NCBI GenBank assembly: GCA_947448415.1
Contig: CANFMT010000007.1
Location: 1 to 64,000 of the forward strand
Origin: Burkholderiaceae bacterium
GTDB lineage: Bacteria; Pseudomonadota; Gammaproteobacteria; Burkholderiales; Burkholderiaceae
DNA: 64,000 nt
Direction of reading: 5' to 3'
In this document: positions 17,372 through 27,767 of the stretch, piece after piece
How positions within the stretch are numbered: the stretch's first letter is position 1
How the letters are laid out: each line of letters starts with the position of its first letter
The notes under the pieces: model-generated
Databases searched by the model: none
Seen by the model: the letters and a program-made list of their open reading frames with translations, nothing else
Told to the model about the DNA's origin: nothing
Position numbers and translations under genes: made by a program

Positions 17372-19303
17372 TTACTTCTTGTCATCAACCTCTTTGAAAT
17401 CAGCGTCCACAACATCAGCATCTGGAGCAGCCTTCGCCTCACCAGGTGCTGCGCCAGGAGCGGCACCACCAGCTTTAGCTTGTTCAGCGGCCATAACTTT
17501 TTCACCAAGCTTCTGACTTGCTTTACCTAAAGCTTCTGTTTTTGCTTCGATCGCTTCTTTATCGCTACCTTTGATTGCTTCGTCCAAATCCTTCAAGGCC
17601 GCTTCAATCGCTTCTTTTTCAGAAGCTTCTAAGCTAGCGCCATGCTCTTCCAAAGCTTTCTTGGTTGAGTGAGCCAAGGCATCCGCAGTATTACGTGCAG
17701 TGACCAACTCGAGCGCCTTCTTATCTTCAGCAGCATTAGCCTCAGCATCCTTAACCATGCGTTGAATTTCTTCTTCGGTCAGGCCAGAGTTAGCTTTAAT
17801 GGTGATCTTATTCTCTTTGCCAGTAGTTTTATCTTTTGCAGTCACGTGCAAGATACCATTAGCATCGATATCAAAGGTCACTTCAATTTGTGGCATGCCA
17901 CGTTGCGCAGGAGCAATCCCTTCGAGGTTAAATTCACCAAGCAACTTATTAGCTGCAGCCATCTCGCGCTCACCTTGGAAACACTTAATGGTTACAGCAG
18001 GCTGGTTATCTTCTGCAGTAGAGTAAACCTGTGAATGCTTAGTAGGAATCGTCGTGTTCTTAGGAATCATCTTGGTCATTACGCCACCAAGAGTCTCAAT
18101 ACCCAATGACAATGGAGTAACGTCCAAGAGCAATACGTCTTTACGATCGCCTGACAGCACAGAACCCTGAATGGCAGCACCAACAGCAACAGCCTCATCC
18201 GGATTAACGTCTTTGCGTGGCTCCTTACCAAAGATTTCTTTTACTTTGTCTTGAACCGCAGGCATACGGGTTTGACCGCCAACCAAAATCACGTCGTCGA
18301 TATCAGCTACGTTAACGCCAGCATCTTTGATTGCTGTTAAGCAAGGACCAGCAGTACGGTTAATCAACTCTTCTACTAAAGACTCCAACTTAGCACGAGT
18401 CAACTTCAAATTCAAATGCTTAGGACCGCTAGCGTCAGCTGTCACGTAAGGCAAATTAATCTCAGTTTGTTGAGCGGATGACAATTCGATTTTGGCTTTT
18501 TCTGCAGCATCTTTTAAACGCTGCAATGCCAATACGTCTTTGCTCAAGTCAACGCCTTGTTCTTTCTTGAACTCAGCAATAATCCAGTCAATGATGCGTT
18601 GGTCAAAGTCTTCACCACCCAAGAATGTGTCGCCGTTAGTAGAGAGCACTTCAAACTGCTTCTCACCGTCAACGTTTGCAATCTCAATGATGGATACGTC
18701 GAATGTACCGCCACCCAAGTCATATACAGCGATCTTACGATCCACTTTGTCTTGTTTGTCGAGGCCAAATGCCAATGCAGCTGCTGTTGGCTCATTGATA
18801 ATGCGCTTGACATCCAAACCAGCAATACGGCCAGCATCTTTAGTGGCTTGACGTTGGCTGTCATTGAAGTACGCAGGAACAGTAATTACGGCCTCTGTGA
18901 CTTCTTCACCAAGATAGTCTTCGGCAGTTTTCTTCATCTTGCGCAAGATCTCAGCAGAAACTTGCTGTGGTGCCATTTTTTTATCACGTGCTGATACCCA
19001 AGCGTCACCATTGTCTGCTTGAACAATTTCGTAGGGCATGAGGCTAATATCTTTTTGCACTTCAGGATCTGTAAATTTACGACCCATCAAACGCTTCACT
19101 GCATAGATAGTATTCTTAGGATTGGTTACTGACTGACGCTTTGCAGGCGCCCCAACCAATACTTCGCCATCTTCAACGTAAGCGATGATCGATGGAGTTG
19201 TGCGACCGCCTTCGGCGTTCTCGACAACTTTAGGTGCATTGTTTTCAACGACTGAAACGCATGAATTGGTAGTTCCTAAGTCGATTCCGATAATCTTTCC
19301 CAT
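17372..19303 (-). CDS. dnaK: Chaperone DnaK (Hsp70)
   Basis: DnaK is the ATP-driven Hsp70 that binds exposed hydrophobic segments with DnaJ and GrpE. The 643-residue protein begins '[13 protein letters not shown]' (phosphate 1 motif) and has '[13 protein letters not shown]', '[11 protein letters not shown]', the substrate domain and an acidic '[14 protein letters not shown]' tail. A GGAG ribosome binding site precedes the ATG. A clear sigma-32 promoter lies at 19360-19387. A terminator separates it from grpE, so heat induction should act on dnaK directly. Confidence 0.99.
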   Translation of the reverse strand: MGKIIGIDLGTTNSCVSVVENNAPKVVENAEGGRTTPSIIAYVEDGEVLVGAPAKRQSVTNPKNTIYAVKRLMGRKFTDPEVQKDISLMPYEIVQADNGDAWVSARDKKMAPQQVSAEILRKMKKTAEDYLGEEVTEAVITVPAYFNDSQRQATKDAGRIAGLDVKRIINEPTAAALAFGLDKQDKVDRKIAVYDLGGGTFDVSIIEIANVDGEKQFEVLSTNGDTFLGGEDFDQRIIDWIIAEFKKEQGVDLSKDVLALQRLKDAAEKAKIELSSAQQTEINLPYVTADASGPKHLNLKLTRAKLESLVEELINRTAGPCLTAIKDAGVNVADIDDVILVGGQTRMPAVQDKVKEIFGKEPRKDVNPDEAVAVGAAIQGSVLSGDRKDVLLLDVTPLSLGIETLGGVMTKMIPKNTTIPTKHSQVYSTAEDNQPAVTIKCFQGEREMAAANKLLGEFNLEGIAPAQRGMPQIEVTFDIDANGILHVTAKDKTTGKENKITIKANSGLTEEEIQRMVKDAEANAAEDKKALELVTARNTADALAHSTKKALEEHGASLEASEKEAIEAALKDLDEAIKGSDKEAIEAKTEALGKASQKLGEKVMAAEQAKAGGAAPGAAPGEAKAAPDADVVDADFKEVDDKK

Positions 19304-19359
19304 AATTACTCCAAAAAATTAAGTTGTTTGTTGTACTGATGAATATTTCAATAACCAGT

Positions 19360-19387
19360 AAATGGGGTCAAAAAAAGGGATTTCAAG
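19360..19387 (-). promoter_or_regulatory. Sigma-32 (RpoH) promoter of dnaK
   Basis: Reading the minus strand, CTTGAA (19387-19382), a 14-base spacer and CCCCATTT (19367-19360) match the enterobacterial sigma-32 consensus almost exactly. It is 57 bases before the dnaK start, on the dnaK side of the grpE terminator. Confidence 0.88.
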
Positions 19388-19398
19388 GGGATAAATAG

Positions 19399-19425
19399 CA
19401 AAAAAGGCAGATTTCTGCCTTTTTT
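19399..19425 (-). terminator. Terminator between grpE and dnaK
   Basis: Perfect arms (AAAAAAGGCAG at 19400-19410 and CTGCCTTTTTT at 19415-19425) flank a 4-base loop. The A/T flanks make it work in either direction. It lies 34 bases after the grpE stop and immediately upstream of the dnaK heat-shock promoter. Confidence 0.9.
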
Positions 19426-19458
19426 ATGCCATTTTGGGCTTTACCCCACCAATTTCGC

Positions 19459-20010
19459 TTATTTTGGCGCGCTGACCGTCACTAAAGCAGGTCTCAGGAC
19501 TCTATCTGCCACGGAGTAGCCCCTCTGCAGGACAGAAACCACGGTATTTGGCTCTTGCTCAGAAGGAACTGAAGCGATTGCTTGGTGGTGGTGTGGATCA
19601 AATTTATCACCTACCGCAGGATTAATTTCAGTCATACGGCCTTTTTCAAAAGCTGACAATAACTGCTTCAGGGTAATTTCTAGACCTTCTTTAAAAGCCT
19701 TCGCATCCCCAGCATCGGTACTCAAGGCTGCATAAAGACTATCCGTTACCGGTACTAAATGCTCTGCAAAACTTTCAATTGCAAACTTGTGGGCTTTAGC
19801 AATGTCTTCAACTGCACGGCGGCGAATATTCTCACCCTCAGCCTTAGCACGCAAAAAGTTATCTTGTAGCTCGCCAATTTTTTGATGAAGCTCAGCAATT
19901 TCTTGTTCTGGAGTTTTAGCAACAGCCTCAGCAGCAGCCGCTTCATTTGCCTGCGGGTCTGTCGCTTGATTTTCTTGCTCAGGAGTTGGGTTTTGATTTT
20001 CTTGTGTCAT
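19459..20010 (-). CDS. grpE: Nucleotide exchange factor GrpE
   Basis: GrpE releases ADP from DnaK and resets the chaperone cycle. The 183-residue protein has an acidic, Gln/Ala-rich start, a long helical dimerisation region ('[21 protein letters not shown]') and a C-terminal beta domain ending '[11 protein letters not shown]'. It has its own sigma-32 promoter inside the end of hemH. A TAAAAT at 20018-20023, ending 7 bases before the ATG, could give basal leaderless transcription. A terminator follows. Confidence 0.97.
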   Translation of the reverse strand: MTQENQNPTPEQENQATDPQANEAAAAEAVAKTPEQEIAELHQKIGELQDNFLRAKAEGENIRRRAVEDIAKAHKFAIESFAEHLVPVTDSLYAALSTDAGDAKAFKEGLEITLKQLLSAFEKGRMTEINPAVGDKFDPHHHQAIASVPSEQEPNTVVSVLQRGYSVADRVLRPALVTVSAPK

Positions 20011-20052
20011 AGACGCTATTTTACTTTTCTATAGAAATGGCTATTAAATTGC

Positions 20053-20081
20053 AATATGGGGTCAATTAATTCAATTTCAAG
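20053..20081 (-). promoter_or_regulatory. Sigma-32 (RpoH) promoter of grpE
   Basis: On the minus strand, CTTGAA (20081-20076), a 14-base spacer and CCCCATATT (20061-20053) match the sigma-32 consensus with the same spacing as at dnaK. The -35 box overlaps the last codons and stop of hemH. Confidence 0.88.
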
Positions 20082-21171
20082 TCTTTGATTTTTCTGCCAA
20101 CTCAGCTCTTTCATTGCGCTTCGCTAATTCAGCCTCGGACTCTACCCCTAAAGGCCAACCTTGCAAATGATCACGAGCGATATCCCTCAAGGCCTCAATC
20201 CATTTGGGGTTGCTGTTCAAACATGGGATGTAACGATAGTCTTTGCCACCATGTTCTAAGAAGATTTCGCGAGCCTCCATAGCGATTTCTTCAAGTGTTT
20301 CCAGGCAATCGGCTGGAAATCCAGGGCAAAAAATATCAATCCGCTGACAACCCTCTTTGGCTAACTTTTCTATAGTTGGGGCCGTATAAGGCTTTAACCA
20401 CTCGGCCTTACCAAAGCGCGATTGAAAGGTAACAATGTATTGACCTGGCACTAAACCCAAGGACTCGCCCAATAGGCGGCCTGTTTTTAAACACTCGCAA
20501 TGATAGGGGTCACCTTTCATTAAATTGCGCTTTGGTAATCCATGGAAGGACATTACAAAGCAATCACCCTTGGCAAAATCTGGGAGGCCATCTTTATCCC
20601 AATGACTTAAAACTTGATCGCGCAGTGCGGCTATGTAGGCGGGATTGTCGTGATAGTGTTTTACCAAGCGCAATTCAGGTTGATCACGCCAAGTACTTAA
20701 AACACGAAAGACTTCATCAAAGCTAGATGCTGTAGTGGTAGCTGAATACTGTGGATACAAAGGTAATACCAATAAACGCTCCATGCCTTGCGTCTTAAGG
20801 CCTTCAAGGGCGGCCTGGGTCGATGGCTCACCATAACGCATTGCCAAATCTACTAAGACAGTGTGGCCCTCATCTGCAAATTTATCGCCCAACTCTTTTG
20901 CTTGCAAGCGCGAGTAATGCATCAAAGGAGAGCCTAACTTTGGCAACCAAATAGAAGCATATTTTTTTGCAGATGCGCCACTACGAATCGGCAAAATAAT
21001 ACCGTTCAAAATGAACCACCAAATAACGCGTGGAATTTCGACCACGCGAGGATCAGATAGAAATTCTTTTAAATATGCGCGCACTGCTTTTGGAGTTGGC
21101 GCAGAGGGCGTTCCTAAGTTCAATAACAACACTGCAGTTTTTGAAGCGCGAAGGTGGGGGTTTTGATTCAA
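20077..21171 (-). CDS. hemH: Ferrochelatase
   Basis: HemH inserts Fe2+ into protoporphyrin IX to make heme, at the membrane surface. The 364-residue protein has 'VLLLNLGTPSAPT', 'LVLPLYPQYSATTTAS' and the active-site 'MSFHGLPKR' with the conserved His. The best start is TTG at 21171 because no in-frame ATG fits the conserved N-terminus. It sits between hrcA and grpE on the same strand, and its 3' end carries the grpE heat-shock promoter. Confidence 0.96.
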   Translation of the reverse strand: MNQNPHLRASKTAVLLLNLGTPSAPTPKAVRAYLKEFLSDPRVVEIPRVIWWFILNGIILPIRSGASAKKYASIWLPKLGSPLMHYSRLQAKELGDKFADEGHTVLVDLAMRYGEPSTQAALEGLKTQGMERLLVLPLYPQYSATTTASSFDEVFRVLSTWRDQPELRLVKHYHDNPAYIAALRDQVLSHWDKDGLPDFAKGDCFVMSFHGLPKRNLMKGDPYHCECLKTGRLLGESLGLVPGQYIVTFQSRFGKAEWLKPYTAPTIEKLAKEGCQRIDIFCPGFPADCLETLEEIAMEAREIFLEHGGKDYRYIPCLNSNPKWIEALRDIARDHLQGWPLGVESEAELAKRNERAELAEKSKT

Positions 21172-21213
21172 GATAGTTTGTCTCTTGTAAATAATGAGGT
21201 GTATGTTTTTTGC

Positions 21214-22224
21214 TTAGGAACTTAAGGCTCCGGAGAGCAGTTTAGAGGTGATATCGACAATCGGTATCACTCGGTCATATGCCATGCGTGTCGGTCCAAT
21301 CACCCCAAGGGTTCCAACGACTTGCCCGTCAACACTATATGGAGCACTGATTACAGCCAAATCCTCATAAGGCAGTAAATCACTCTCACCACCAATAAAG
21401 ATTTGAATGCCATCGGCATGACTCGAAACATCGAGCAACTGCATCAGCACTGACTTTTGCTCCAACATGTCAAACATCTTACGCAACTTATCGAGGTTAG
21501 AACTTAAATCCCCAACATTAAGTAAACGTCGCTCTCCCGATAGAACCATGTCACCACGACCCATATCATAATCAGCTACACCGGTATGCAAGGCTAGCGC
21601 CATCAAACCAGAAATATCTGCGCGCAGATTATCTAAATCAGATTTCAGGTGCATACGAACTTGATCAAAACTTTTTCCAGCAAATTGCGCATTAATAAAG
21701 TTACCCGCCTCGATGAGCTGGCTTGGTGTGTAATCTTGATTGGTTGGTAATATGCGATTTTGCACATCGCCCTCTGGTGTCACCATGATTAGCAAAATCT
21801 TGCCTTCACCGAGACGCAAGAACTCGATATGCTTAAAAACCTGAGCGCGCTTAGGTGTCATCACCACCCCGGCAAAATGGGTCAAATTCGACAAAATCTG
21901 AGCAGCTGATGCGAGGACCCGTTGAGGAGAATCTGGCAAAAGACCTTTTTCAACCTCTCTAGCCGCCATTTCCTCTAGGGGGCGAACAGTCACCATGGTG
22001 TCGACAAACAGGCGATAGCCCCGTGGAGTAGGGATACGGCCCGCGGAAGTATGGGGACTTGTCACCAGGCCCATATCCTCCAAATCGGCCATAACATTAC
22101 GAATGGTGGCAGCAGAAAGGTCTAAACCCGAGAATCTAGATAGCGTGCGGGAGCCAATAGGCTGCCCCTCCTCGATATAGCGCTCGATGAGAGTTTTCAG
22201 TAAGGCGCGGGAACGTTCATCCAT
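21214..22224 (-). CDS. hrcA: Heat-inducible transcription repressor HrcA
   Basis: This 336-residue repressor has an N-terminal winged helix ('[19 protein letters not shown]', about 34-52), a GAF-like domain and the C-terminal '[29 protein letters not shown]' landmark (residues about 296-324). HrcA binds CIRCE inverted repeats and represses groE or dnaK genes, released by heat. No CIRCE element was found upstream of hrcA, grpE, dnaK or dnaJ here, so its targets (probably groESL) lie elsewhere. It is divergent from nadK, with a 37-base gap. Confidence 0.96.
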   Translation of the reverse strand: MDERSRALLKTLIERYIEEGQPIGSRTLSRFSGLDLSAATIRNVMADLEDMGLVTSPHTSAGRIPTPRGYRLFVDTMVTVRPLEEMAAREVEKGLLPDSPQRVLASAAQILSNLTHFAGVVMTPKRAQVFKHIEFLRLGEGKILLIMVTPEGDVQNRILPTNQDYTPSQLIEAGNFINAQFAGKSFDQVRMHLKSDLDNLRADISGLMALALHTGVADYDMGRGDMVLSGERRLLNVGDLSSNLDKLRKMFDMLEQKSVLMQLLDVSSHADGIQIFIGGESDLLPYEDLAVISAPYSVDGQVVGTLGVIGPTRMAYDRVIPIVDITSKLLSGALSS

Positions 22225-22249
22225 GGTGGAAGGGATTTTATGCCTATGG

Positions 22250-22255
22250 TTTAAT
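22250..22255 (+). promoter_or_regulatory. -10-like TTTAAT at leaderless spacing before nadK
   Basis: TTTAAT ends 7 bases before the nadK ATG at 22262. The intervening bases contain no Shine-Dalgarno sequence, so transcription would begin on the A of ATG. No clear -35 was seen in the short gap to hrcA. Confidence 0.4.
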
Positions 22256-22261
22256 CGTTAT

Positions 22262-23167
22262 ATGTTAAGCCCATCCCCAAATTCCACCAAGAAGGCATTT
22301 AGCCGGGTTGCGCTTGTCGGCAAATTTCAGGCTGATGGCATCGAGGAACACCTCAAAGATCTGGCTAAATTGCTCTCAGACTTGGGCTGTAAGGCCTTTA
22401 TTGAGTTTGACACGGCCACCCATCTAGCTCTTACTGGCTATCCAACCAAAACAGCAAAAGATTTTGCTGGAGATATTGATCTTGTTGTTGTTCTAGGCGG
22501 TGATGGCACCATGCTTGGTATTGCCAGGCAGTTAGCAGGCAGTAATGTTCCGCTGGTAGGAATTAATATGGGTAGGCTAGGTTATATGACGGATATTCCA
22601 ATCCAATCCGTTCATACCACCTTACCTAAAATTATTGCCGGTGATTACGAAGCCGATACACGTACCTTATTAGATGCAGTGGTTCTTCGTAATGGCAAAG
22701 AAATTAACCGTGCTTTGGCTCTAAATGACGTTGTGGTGAATCGCTCCGGTATTTCAGGAATGGTTGAATTGGCGGTGCACGTGAATGGTTCGTTTATGTA
22801 CAACCAACGCTCCGATGGCCTAATCGTCTCAACCCCTACCGGCTCAACTGCTTATGCCCTATCAGCCGGCGGCCCCATTCTGCATCCACATGTAGCAGGT
22901 ATTTTATTGGCGCCAATTGCACCGCACTCGCTTTCTAACCGCCCGATTGTCTTACCCCAAGATAGCGTTACCGTCATTGAGGTTGTTGATGGTCGTGAAG
23001 TGATCGTCAATTTTGATATGCAATCCCAAACAAATCTGCAGAGCGGCGATAAGGTTGAAGTACGCCAATCTAACAAAACAATTGATCTGCTCCATCCAAG
23101 CAATCACAGTGACTACAAAACCTTGCGCGAAAAGCTGCATTGGAACGAGTATCCATCGACATTTTGA
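22262..23167 (+). CDS. nadK: NAD kinase
   Basis: NadK phosphorylates NAD+ to NADP+. The 301-residue protein has the catalytic GGDGTMLG motif (about 78-85), 'GINMGRLGYMTDI', and the 'TPTGSTAYALSAGGPI' NAD-binding region. A longer in-frame start at 22187 would run into hrcA and add unconserved residues; the ATG at 22262 is preferred. It is followed 26 bases later by recN, a common bacterial arrangement. It starts directly behind a -10-like hexamer. Confidence 0.97.
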   Translation: MLSPSPNSTKKAFSRVALVGKFQADGIEEHLKDLAKLLSDLGCKAFIEFDTATHLALTGYPTKTAKDFAGDIDLVVVLGGDGTMLGIARQLAGSNVPLVGINMGRLGYMTDIPIQSVHTTLPKIIAGDYEADTRTLLDAVVLRNGKEINRALALNDVVVNRSGISGMVELAVHVNGSFMYNQRSDGLIVSTPTGSTAYALSAGGPILHPHVAGILLAPIAPHSLSNRPIVLPQDSVTVIEVVDGREVIVNFDMQSQTNLQSGDKVEVRQSNKTIDLLHPSNHSDYKTLREKLHWNEYPSTF

Positions 23168-23193
23168 TCTCGAGCTTTTTGCTACGCTAATAC

Positions 23194-24864
23194 ATGCTTC
23201 AAACTATCTCACTTCGTGACTTTGTCATTGTTGATCAGCTTGAGTTAGATTTTTCCTCAGGCTTTACAGTACTTACTGGTGAAACCGGTGCTGGTAAATC
23301 CATTCTTCTTGATGCCCTTGGTTTAGTGCTGGGCGAACGCGCGGATAGCAGTCAAATAAGAGAAGGCAGCACTCGCGCAGAAATTTCTGCTCTCTTTCAG
23401 ATTGAGACTGAATTAGTGAAATCCTTTGGTATCTGGCTTGAGGAACAAGGATTTCCCCTAGAAGACGATGGTCAAAGTTTGCTGCTCAAAAGAACTATTG
23501 AAAGTAGTGGGCGCAGTAGAGCCTTTATCAATGGCAGCGTTGCCACTCTAGCGCAATTGCGTGAAGCGGGCGATCAGCTGGTGGATATTCATGGTCAACA
23601 TGCTCATCAACTGCTTCTCAAAGGCGGCGCGCAACGAGAGCTCCTAGATCGCCATGCCGGATTGCTACCCTTAGCTAGCGAAGTAGCGCAGGCTTTTAAA
23701 ACTCTCGCAGATTCTCGTCGTCGCTTACTCAATGCAGAAAATGCGGGACAAGACATTGAACGTGAGCGTGAACGACTGCAATGGCAATTAGATGAATTAA
23801 GCGAACTCTCACCCCAAGAGGGTGAGTGGGCCAGTATTCAAGGCGAGCACTCCTTATTGGCAAATGGGGCAAAAATTATTAGCGGCTGCCAGGAAGCAAT
23901 AGAGATACTGAGCGATTCAGACAGCGCCATTGAATCCAGTCTCACAAAAGTTTGCAGCAATATTAGCGAGTTAGCGGAGCACGACCCCAACCTTGGTGAA
24001 ATTAGTCAGGCCCTGGCATCCGCTCAAATCCAGCTAGATGAGGCAATTCATGGGCTTAATCGATATTTACAAAAGATTGATCTTGATCCAGTCAGACTGG
24101 CGCAAGTGGAAGAGCGCATGCAAGCGCTTCATGGAGCTGCGCGTAAATATCGCACTGATGCAGACTCCCTCCCAGCACTACTTGAAGATACAGTCGAACG
24201 CCTTGACGCTTTAACGGCATCTCAAAATATTGAAGCTTTACGCGAACAAGTGAAACAGGAAGAAGCAACCTACCAGAAAGTCGCCAAGCAACTTTCTCAA
24301 AAGCGCAGCAAAGTAGCCACTGAACTTGGGAATCTGATTACCGATGCAATGCAAGACTTGTCAATGGCAGGTGGGAAACTAGAAATCGCTCTGAGTCCAT
24401 TAAATGAGGGTGGATCACATGGGTTGGAGCAAGTGGAATTCTTAGTGGCCGGTCATGCGGGGAGCACGCCGCGCTCTTTAGCAAAAGTAGCTTCTGGAGG
24501 TGAGCTTGCGCGTATTAGCCTTGCTATTAGCGTGATCACCAGTAAAGCATCATTTACTCCAACCTTGATATTCGACGAAGTCGATGCCGGAATTGGTGGA
24601 GCAGTAGCAGAAACAGTTGGCAAACTTTTGCATCAATTGGGTCAATCGCATCAAATTCTCTGTGTAACGCACCTTCCTCAAGTCGCGGCACAAGGAAACC
24701 ATCATTTGAAGGTTAGCAAGTCTCAAAGTAACGAGAAAACTATCTCGCAAGTACAAGTCTTGGGGAGGACAGAGCGTGTTGAAGAAATTGCCAGAATGCT
24801 CGGCGGCGCCACAATCACTGACACTACCCGTCGCCATGCTCGAGAGCTCCTAGAGCAACACTAA
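23194..24864 (+). CDS. recN: DNA repair protein RecN
   Basis: RecN is an SMC-like ATPase that acts early in double-strand-break repair. The 556-residue protein has the Walker A GETGAGKS (29-36), 'DIHGQHAHQLLL', a central coiled coil and the ABC-type signature and Walker B region 'ASGGELARISLAI' and 'LIFDEVDAGIGG'. No LexA-type SOS box was recognised in the 26-base gap from nadK. A weak -10-like TACGCT ends 6 bases before the ATG. It converges with glnE (14-base gap). Confidence 0.97.
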   Translation: MLQTISLRDFVIVDQLELDFSSGFTVLTGETGAGKSILLDALGLVLGERADSSQIREGSTRAEISALFQIETELVKSFGIWLEEQGFPLEDDGQSLLLKRTIESSGRSRAFINGSVATLAQLREAGDQLVDIHGQHAHQLLLKGGAQRELLDRHAGLLPLASEVAQAFKTLADSRRRLLNAENAGQDIERERERLQWQLDELSELSPQEGEWASIQGEHSLLANGAKIISGCQEAIEILSDSDSAIESSLTKVCSNISELAEHDPNLGEISQALASAQIQLDEAIHGLNRYLQKIDLDPVRLAQVEERMQALHGAARKYRTDADSLPALLEDTVERLDALTASQNIEALREQVKQEEATYQKVAKQLSQKRSKVATELGNLITDAMQDLSMAGGKLEIALSPLNEGGSHGLEQVEFLVAGHAGSTPRSLAKVASGGELARISLAISVITSKASFTPTLIFDEVDAGIGGAVAETVGKLLHQLGQSHQILCVTHLPQVAAQGNHHLKVSKSQSNEKTISQVQVLGRTERVEEIARMLGGATITDTTRRHARELLEQH

Positions 24865-24878
24865 AACCCCAAACACCA

Positions 24879-27689
24879 TCATAGGTCTGAGGGTGCCTTA
24901 AAAATATCTAGCCAGAGTTTTTGAACGACATCTCTAGACTTTGCAAGATCAGGTTCACTCTCTATCTGAATTCGAGTTTTCTCAGCGCCATCTAAACGTA
25001 AACGATGTTGACGTGATCTTAAAGTCCGATAGGCATCCCCTACCGATTGCGCAAGTAAGGCATCAATTAAACCGACTTTGCCTGCAATATTCAGCAATGC
25101 AATATTACCGAGATTGCCTAGTAATTGTGGGTATTGATAGGCATATCCCAACACTAAAAATTGAACAATAAATTCAATATCCACCATCCCGCCAGAATCA
25201 TGCTTCAGATCAAAATCATCTCCTGTGTTTGGATGTCCTGCATGTACCTTTCGGCGCATTTCTAAAATCTCAGCCCTGAGATGATCAATATTTCTTTGCT
25301 GAGACAAGACTTCAGAACGCACTATGTCGAAAAAGTCTCCAACCACTTGATTGCCAGCCGAGCATCGCGCCCTCGTCAGAGCCTGATGCTCCCAGACCCA
25401 AGCTGCGTTATCGCCCTCACGTAGCTGATACTTTTTAAAAGCCTGAGCATTTGTCACCAAAAATCCTGCAGAACCATTAGGTCGTAAACGGGTATCGATT
25501 TCAAATAAGCTTCCGGTAGAGGTAAAAGCTGTTAACCAGTTGATCATTCGCTTGGCTAAGAGTGCATAGACTTCCTGTGCAGCATAATCAGCTTCATCAG
25601 CCTCGTACAAAAAAACTAGATCCAAATCAGAGGCGTATCCCAACTCCTTACCGCCCAATTTTCCGTAAGAAATAATCGCAAAAGGAGGCATCAAATCACT
25701 TGAGAGTCCAAACTTGCGCGCTACATCCGGCCAAACTCTTTCAAAGGTAGTCTGCAAAATCAGATCAGCCAACGCGGATAGGTGATCACTAACTTTTTCT
25801 ACTGGCAGCGGATTATCTACGCCGATTCCCAAGTCAGCTAGGAGCGTAATGAAGGTCTCTGTGTGATGGGTGACCCGCAAAATATCCATCGCCTGCTCTG
25901 AGCCGCCATCATCAACCATCACATCATCAAGGCGCATATTCAAATTAGCTGTTACTTCAAGCCAATAATGTTCGGGCTCTTCAATTAAGGCCTTTTCTGT
26001 GCGGGAATTAAGTAAGTGATCTAAGAGATGTGGATGTCGTGTAAGGTATTGAGCACCCCATTGAGACGCCTTGAGCAAGTCAAGCACATTGGCAAGCGCT
26101 TTAGGATACTCAGCCAAGATCGATAGATAAGCGCTCCGCCTTGCAATGGCCTCAAGCAAATCAAAGAACCGCAACAATGCCTGATCAGCGTGTTTGGCAG
26201 TAGAACCATCTCCCTGCAAACGCTCCGCTGCTTTACACATCAAGTTATCAAAAATTAAACGACTCTTTTCGGGCAATAGTTTTTGTTTGGGACTGTCTAT
26301 CCATGCCTGCCAGCGAACGCAGGAGTTTGGAAAAAATTGCTGATCAGGAGTCCAGCCGAGAGCCAAGGGAGCAACTTCGAGACGCGAACCATCATCTAAT
26401 AGAAATGCTTTTTCAAAGAGTTGCGCGACATTATTTTGATGGCGATCTAATTCACTGATAAACGCTTGAGAATCTACATCCTCCCCCATCATTGATTGAG
26501 TTAAGCGCACTTTTGCCTCTTCATCATTTGGCAAATAATGGGTTTGCTGATCGTCCCAGACCTGTATTCGATGCTCAAGACGTCGTAAAAAAATGTAAGC
26601 GGCCTGCAGGGATGCGACCTCATCCTCTGGAAGGATGCCGCGCAGCTTTAACAGCTCCAAAACCTCTAAAGTAGGTCTCACTCTGAAACGAGGATCAGTG
26701 CCGCCGCGCATTAACTGAAACATTTGAGCTAAGAATTCAATCTCTCGAATTCCGCCGCGCCCCAGCTTTATATCCCTCGCACGACCCTGACGTCCCAGTG
26801 AGCGCTTATCAGCCTCTCTTTGAATCTGGGCATGTAGATCGCGAATCGAAGCAATTACGCCATAATCCAAATGCTTACGATAAACAAAAGGGCGTATCAA
26901 CTGTTCTAATTCTTTTTGGCAATGAGCAAATGCTGGGGAGCTAGGCAAAGGAGCAATCAATCGACCCTTAATCCAAGCGTATCGCTCCCACTCTCTTCCT
27001 TGCGCTAGCAGGTATTCTTCCAGCATATCAAGACTGCACACCAATGGGCCAGAATCTCCATTAGGACGCAAACGCATATCGACTCGGAAAACAAAACCAT
27101 TCGCATCATGTTCTGCAAGCAAATGAATTAAGCGCTTACCCATGCGGGTGAACCACTCATGATTTGACAGGCTTTTAGGGCCGCCAGCGGTATCCCCCTC
27201 GTGCTCATATAAAAAAATCAAATCAATATCAGAAGAAAGATTGAGCTCAAGACCTCCCAACTTACCCATACCAACAACCATTAAAGGCATCTCTGATTGA
27301 GTAGCATTACTCCACGGAACCCCAAAACGGGTTTTAAGATCCTCCCTGACATAGGCAATAGCAGCAGACACCGCAAGTTCAGCAAAATGGCTAAGCGCAT
27401 GAGTGACTTCATCCAAGGAAGCCAGGCCATTGATATCGCGCAAGGCAATCCACAGCATTAAACGTTGCCGCGCCAAACGCAGATTGGCCATCAATTGCGC
27501 CTCATCTTGGACCAGCTCCGGCGAGCCTAGACTGCAGACCTCTAAAAGCTCATCAATTCCCTGTAAATCCACTTTTTTTTGGGCTTGGGTGCAAAGCCAC
27601 TCAATCCACTGCGGTTGGGCAGCGAGCCAACGTCGAGCGTACACAGAATTTCGCTCTAGGGCCTCAATTTGTCGTGAAAAATCATCCAT
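24879..27689 (-). CDS. glnE: Bifunctional glutamine synthetase adenylyltransferase/adenylyl-removing enzyme
   Basis: GlnE adds and removes AMP on glutamine synthetase in response to PII, tuning nitrogen assimilation. The 936-residue protein has two nucleotidyltransferase domains. The N-terminal one has 'GMGKLGGLELNLSSDIDLIFL' (140-160) for AMP removal and the C-terminal one has 'GKLGGKELGYASDLDLVFL' (about residues 670-690) for AMP addition. Length is typical. It is a single gene, divergent from yhdP. A TAAGAT at 27696-27701 ends 7 bases before the ATG. Confidence 0.98.
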   Translation of the reverse strand: MDDFSRQIEALERNSVYARRWLAAQPQWIEWLCTQAQKKVDLQGIDELLEVCSLGSPELVQDEAQLMANLRLARQRLMLWIALRDINGLASLDEVTHALSHFAELAVSAAIAYVREDLKTRFGVPWSNATQSEMPLMVVGMGKLGGLELNLSSDIDLIFLYEHEGDTAGGPKSLSNHEWFTRMGKRLIHLLAEHDANGFVFRVDMRLRPNGDSGPLVCSLDMLEEYLLAQGREWERYAWIKGRLIAPLPSSPAFAHCQKELEQLIRPFVYRKHLDYGVIASIRDLHAQIQREADKRSLGRQGRARDIKLGRGGIREIEFLAQMFQLMRGGTDPRFRVRPTLEVLELLKLRGILPEDEVASLQAAYIFLRRLEHRIQVWDDQQTHYLPNDEEAKVRLTQSMMGEDVDSQAFISELDRHQNNVAQLFEKAFLLDDGSRLEVAPLALGWTPDQQFFPNSCVRWQAWIDSPKQKLLPEKSRLIFDNLMCKAAERLQGDGSTAKHADQALLRFFDLLEAIARRSAYLSILAEYPKALANVLDLLKASQWGAQYLTRHPHLLDHLLNSRTEKALIEEPEHYWLEVTANLNMRLDDVMVDDGGSEQAMDILRVTHHTETFITLLADLGIGVDNPLPVEKVSDHLSALADLILQTTFERVWPDVARKFGLSSDLMPPFAIISYGKLGGKELGYASDLDLVFLYEADEADYAAQEVYALLAKRMINWLTAFTSTGSLFEIDTRLRPNGSAGFLVTNAQAFKKYQLREGDNAAWVWEHQALTRARCSAGNQVVGDFFDIVRSEVLSQQRNIDHLRAEILEMRRKVHAGHPNTGDDFDLKHDSGGMVDIEFIVQFLVLGYAYQYPQLLGNLGNIALLNIAGKVGLIDALLAQSVGDAYRTLRSRQHRLRLDGAEKTRIQIESEPDLAKSRDVVQKLWLDIFKAPSDL

Positions 27690-27754
27690 TCCCCCATCTT
27701 AATCCGAGCCAGAAAAGCGATGTCAGAAGCTTGGCGACAAGCCTTAGGCTGAAG

Positions 27755-27760
27755 GATAAT
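27755..27760 (+). promoter_or_regulatory. -10-like GATAAT at leaderless spacing before yhdP
   Basis: GATAAT ends 7 bases before the yhdP ATG at 27768, placing initiation at or one base before the start codon. An AAGG at 27752-27755 is too far upstream and would lie outside the message. Confidence 0.4.
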
Positions 27761-27767
27761 AGAGTCT

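Noticed and set aside
18557..18994. 145-residue plus-strand frame opposite dnaK
   Set aside because: It is an antisense shadow created by dnaK codon bias; no start signals or known family.
22225..22261. CIRCE element between hrcA and nadK
   Set aside because: No TTAGCACTC-N9-GAGTGCTAA-like inverted repeat is present here or before grpE, dnaK or dnaJ.
23168..23193. LexA/SOS box upstream of recN
   Set aside because: No CTGT-N8-ACAG-type palindrome is present in the short gap.
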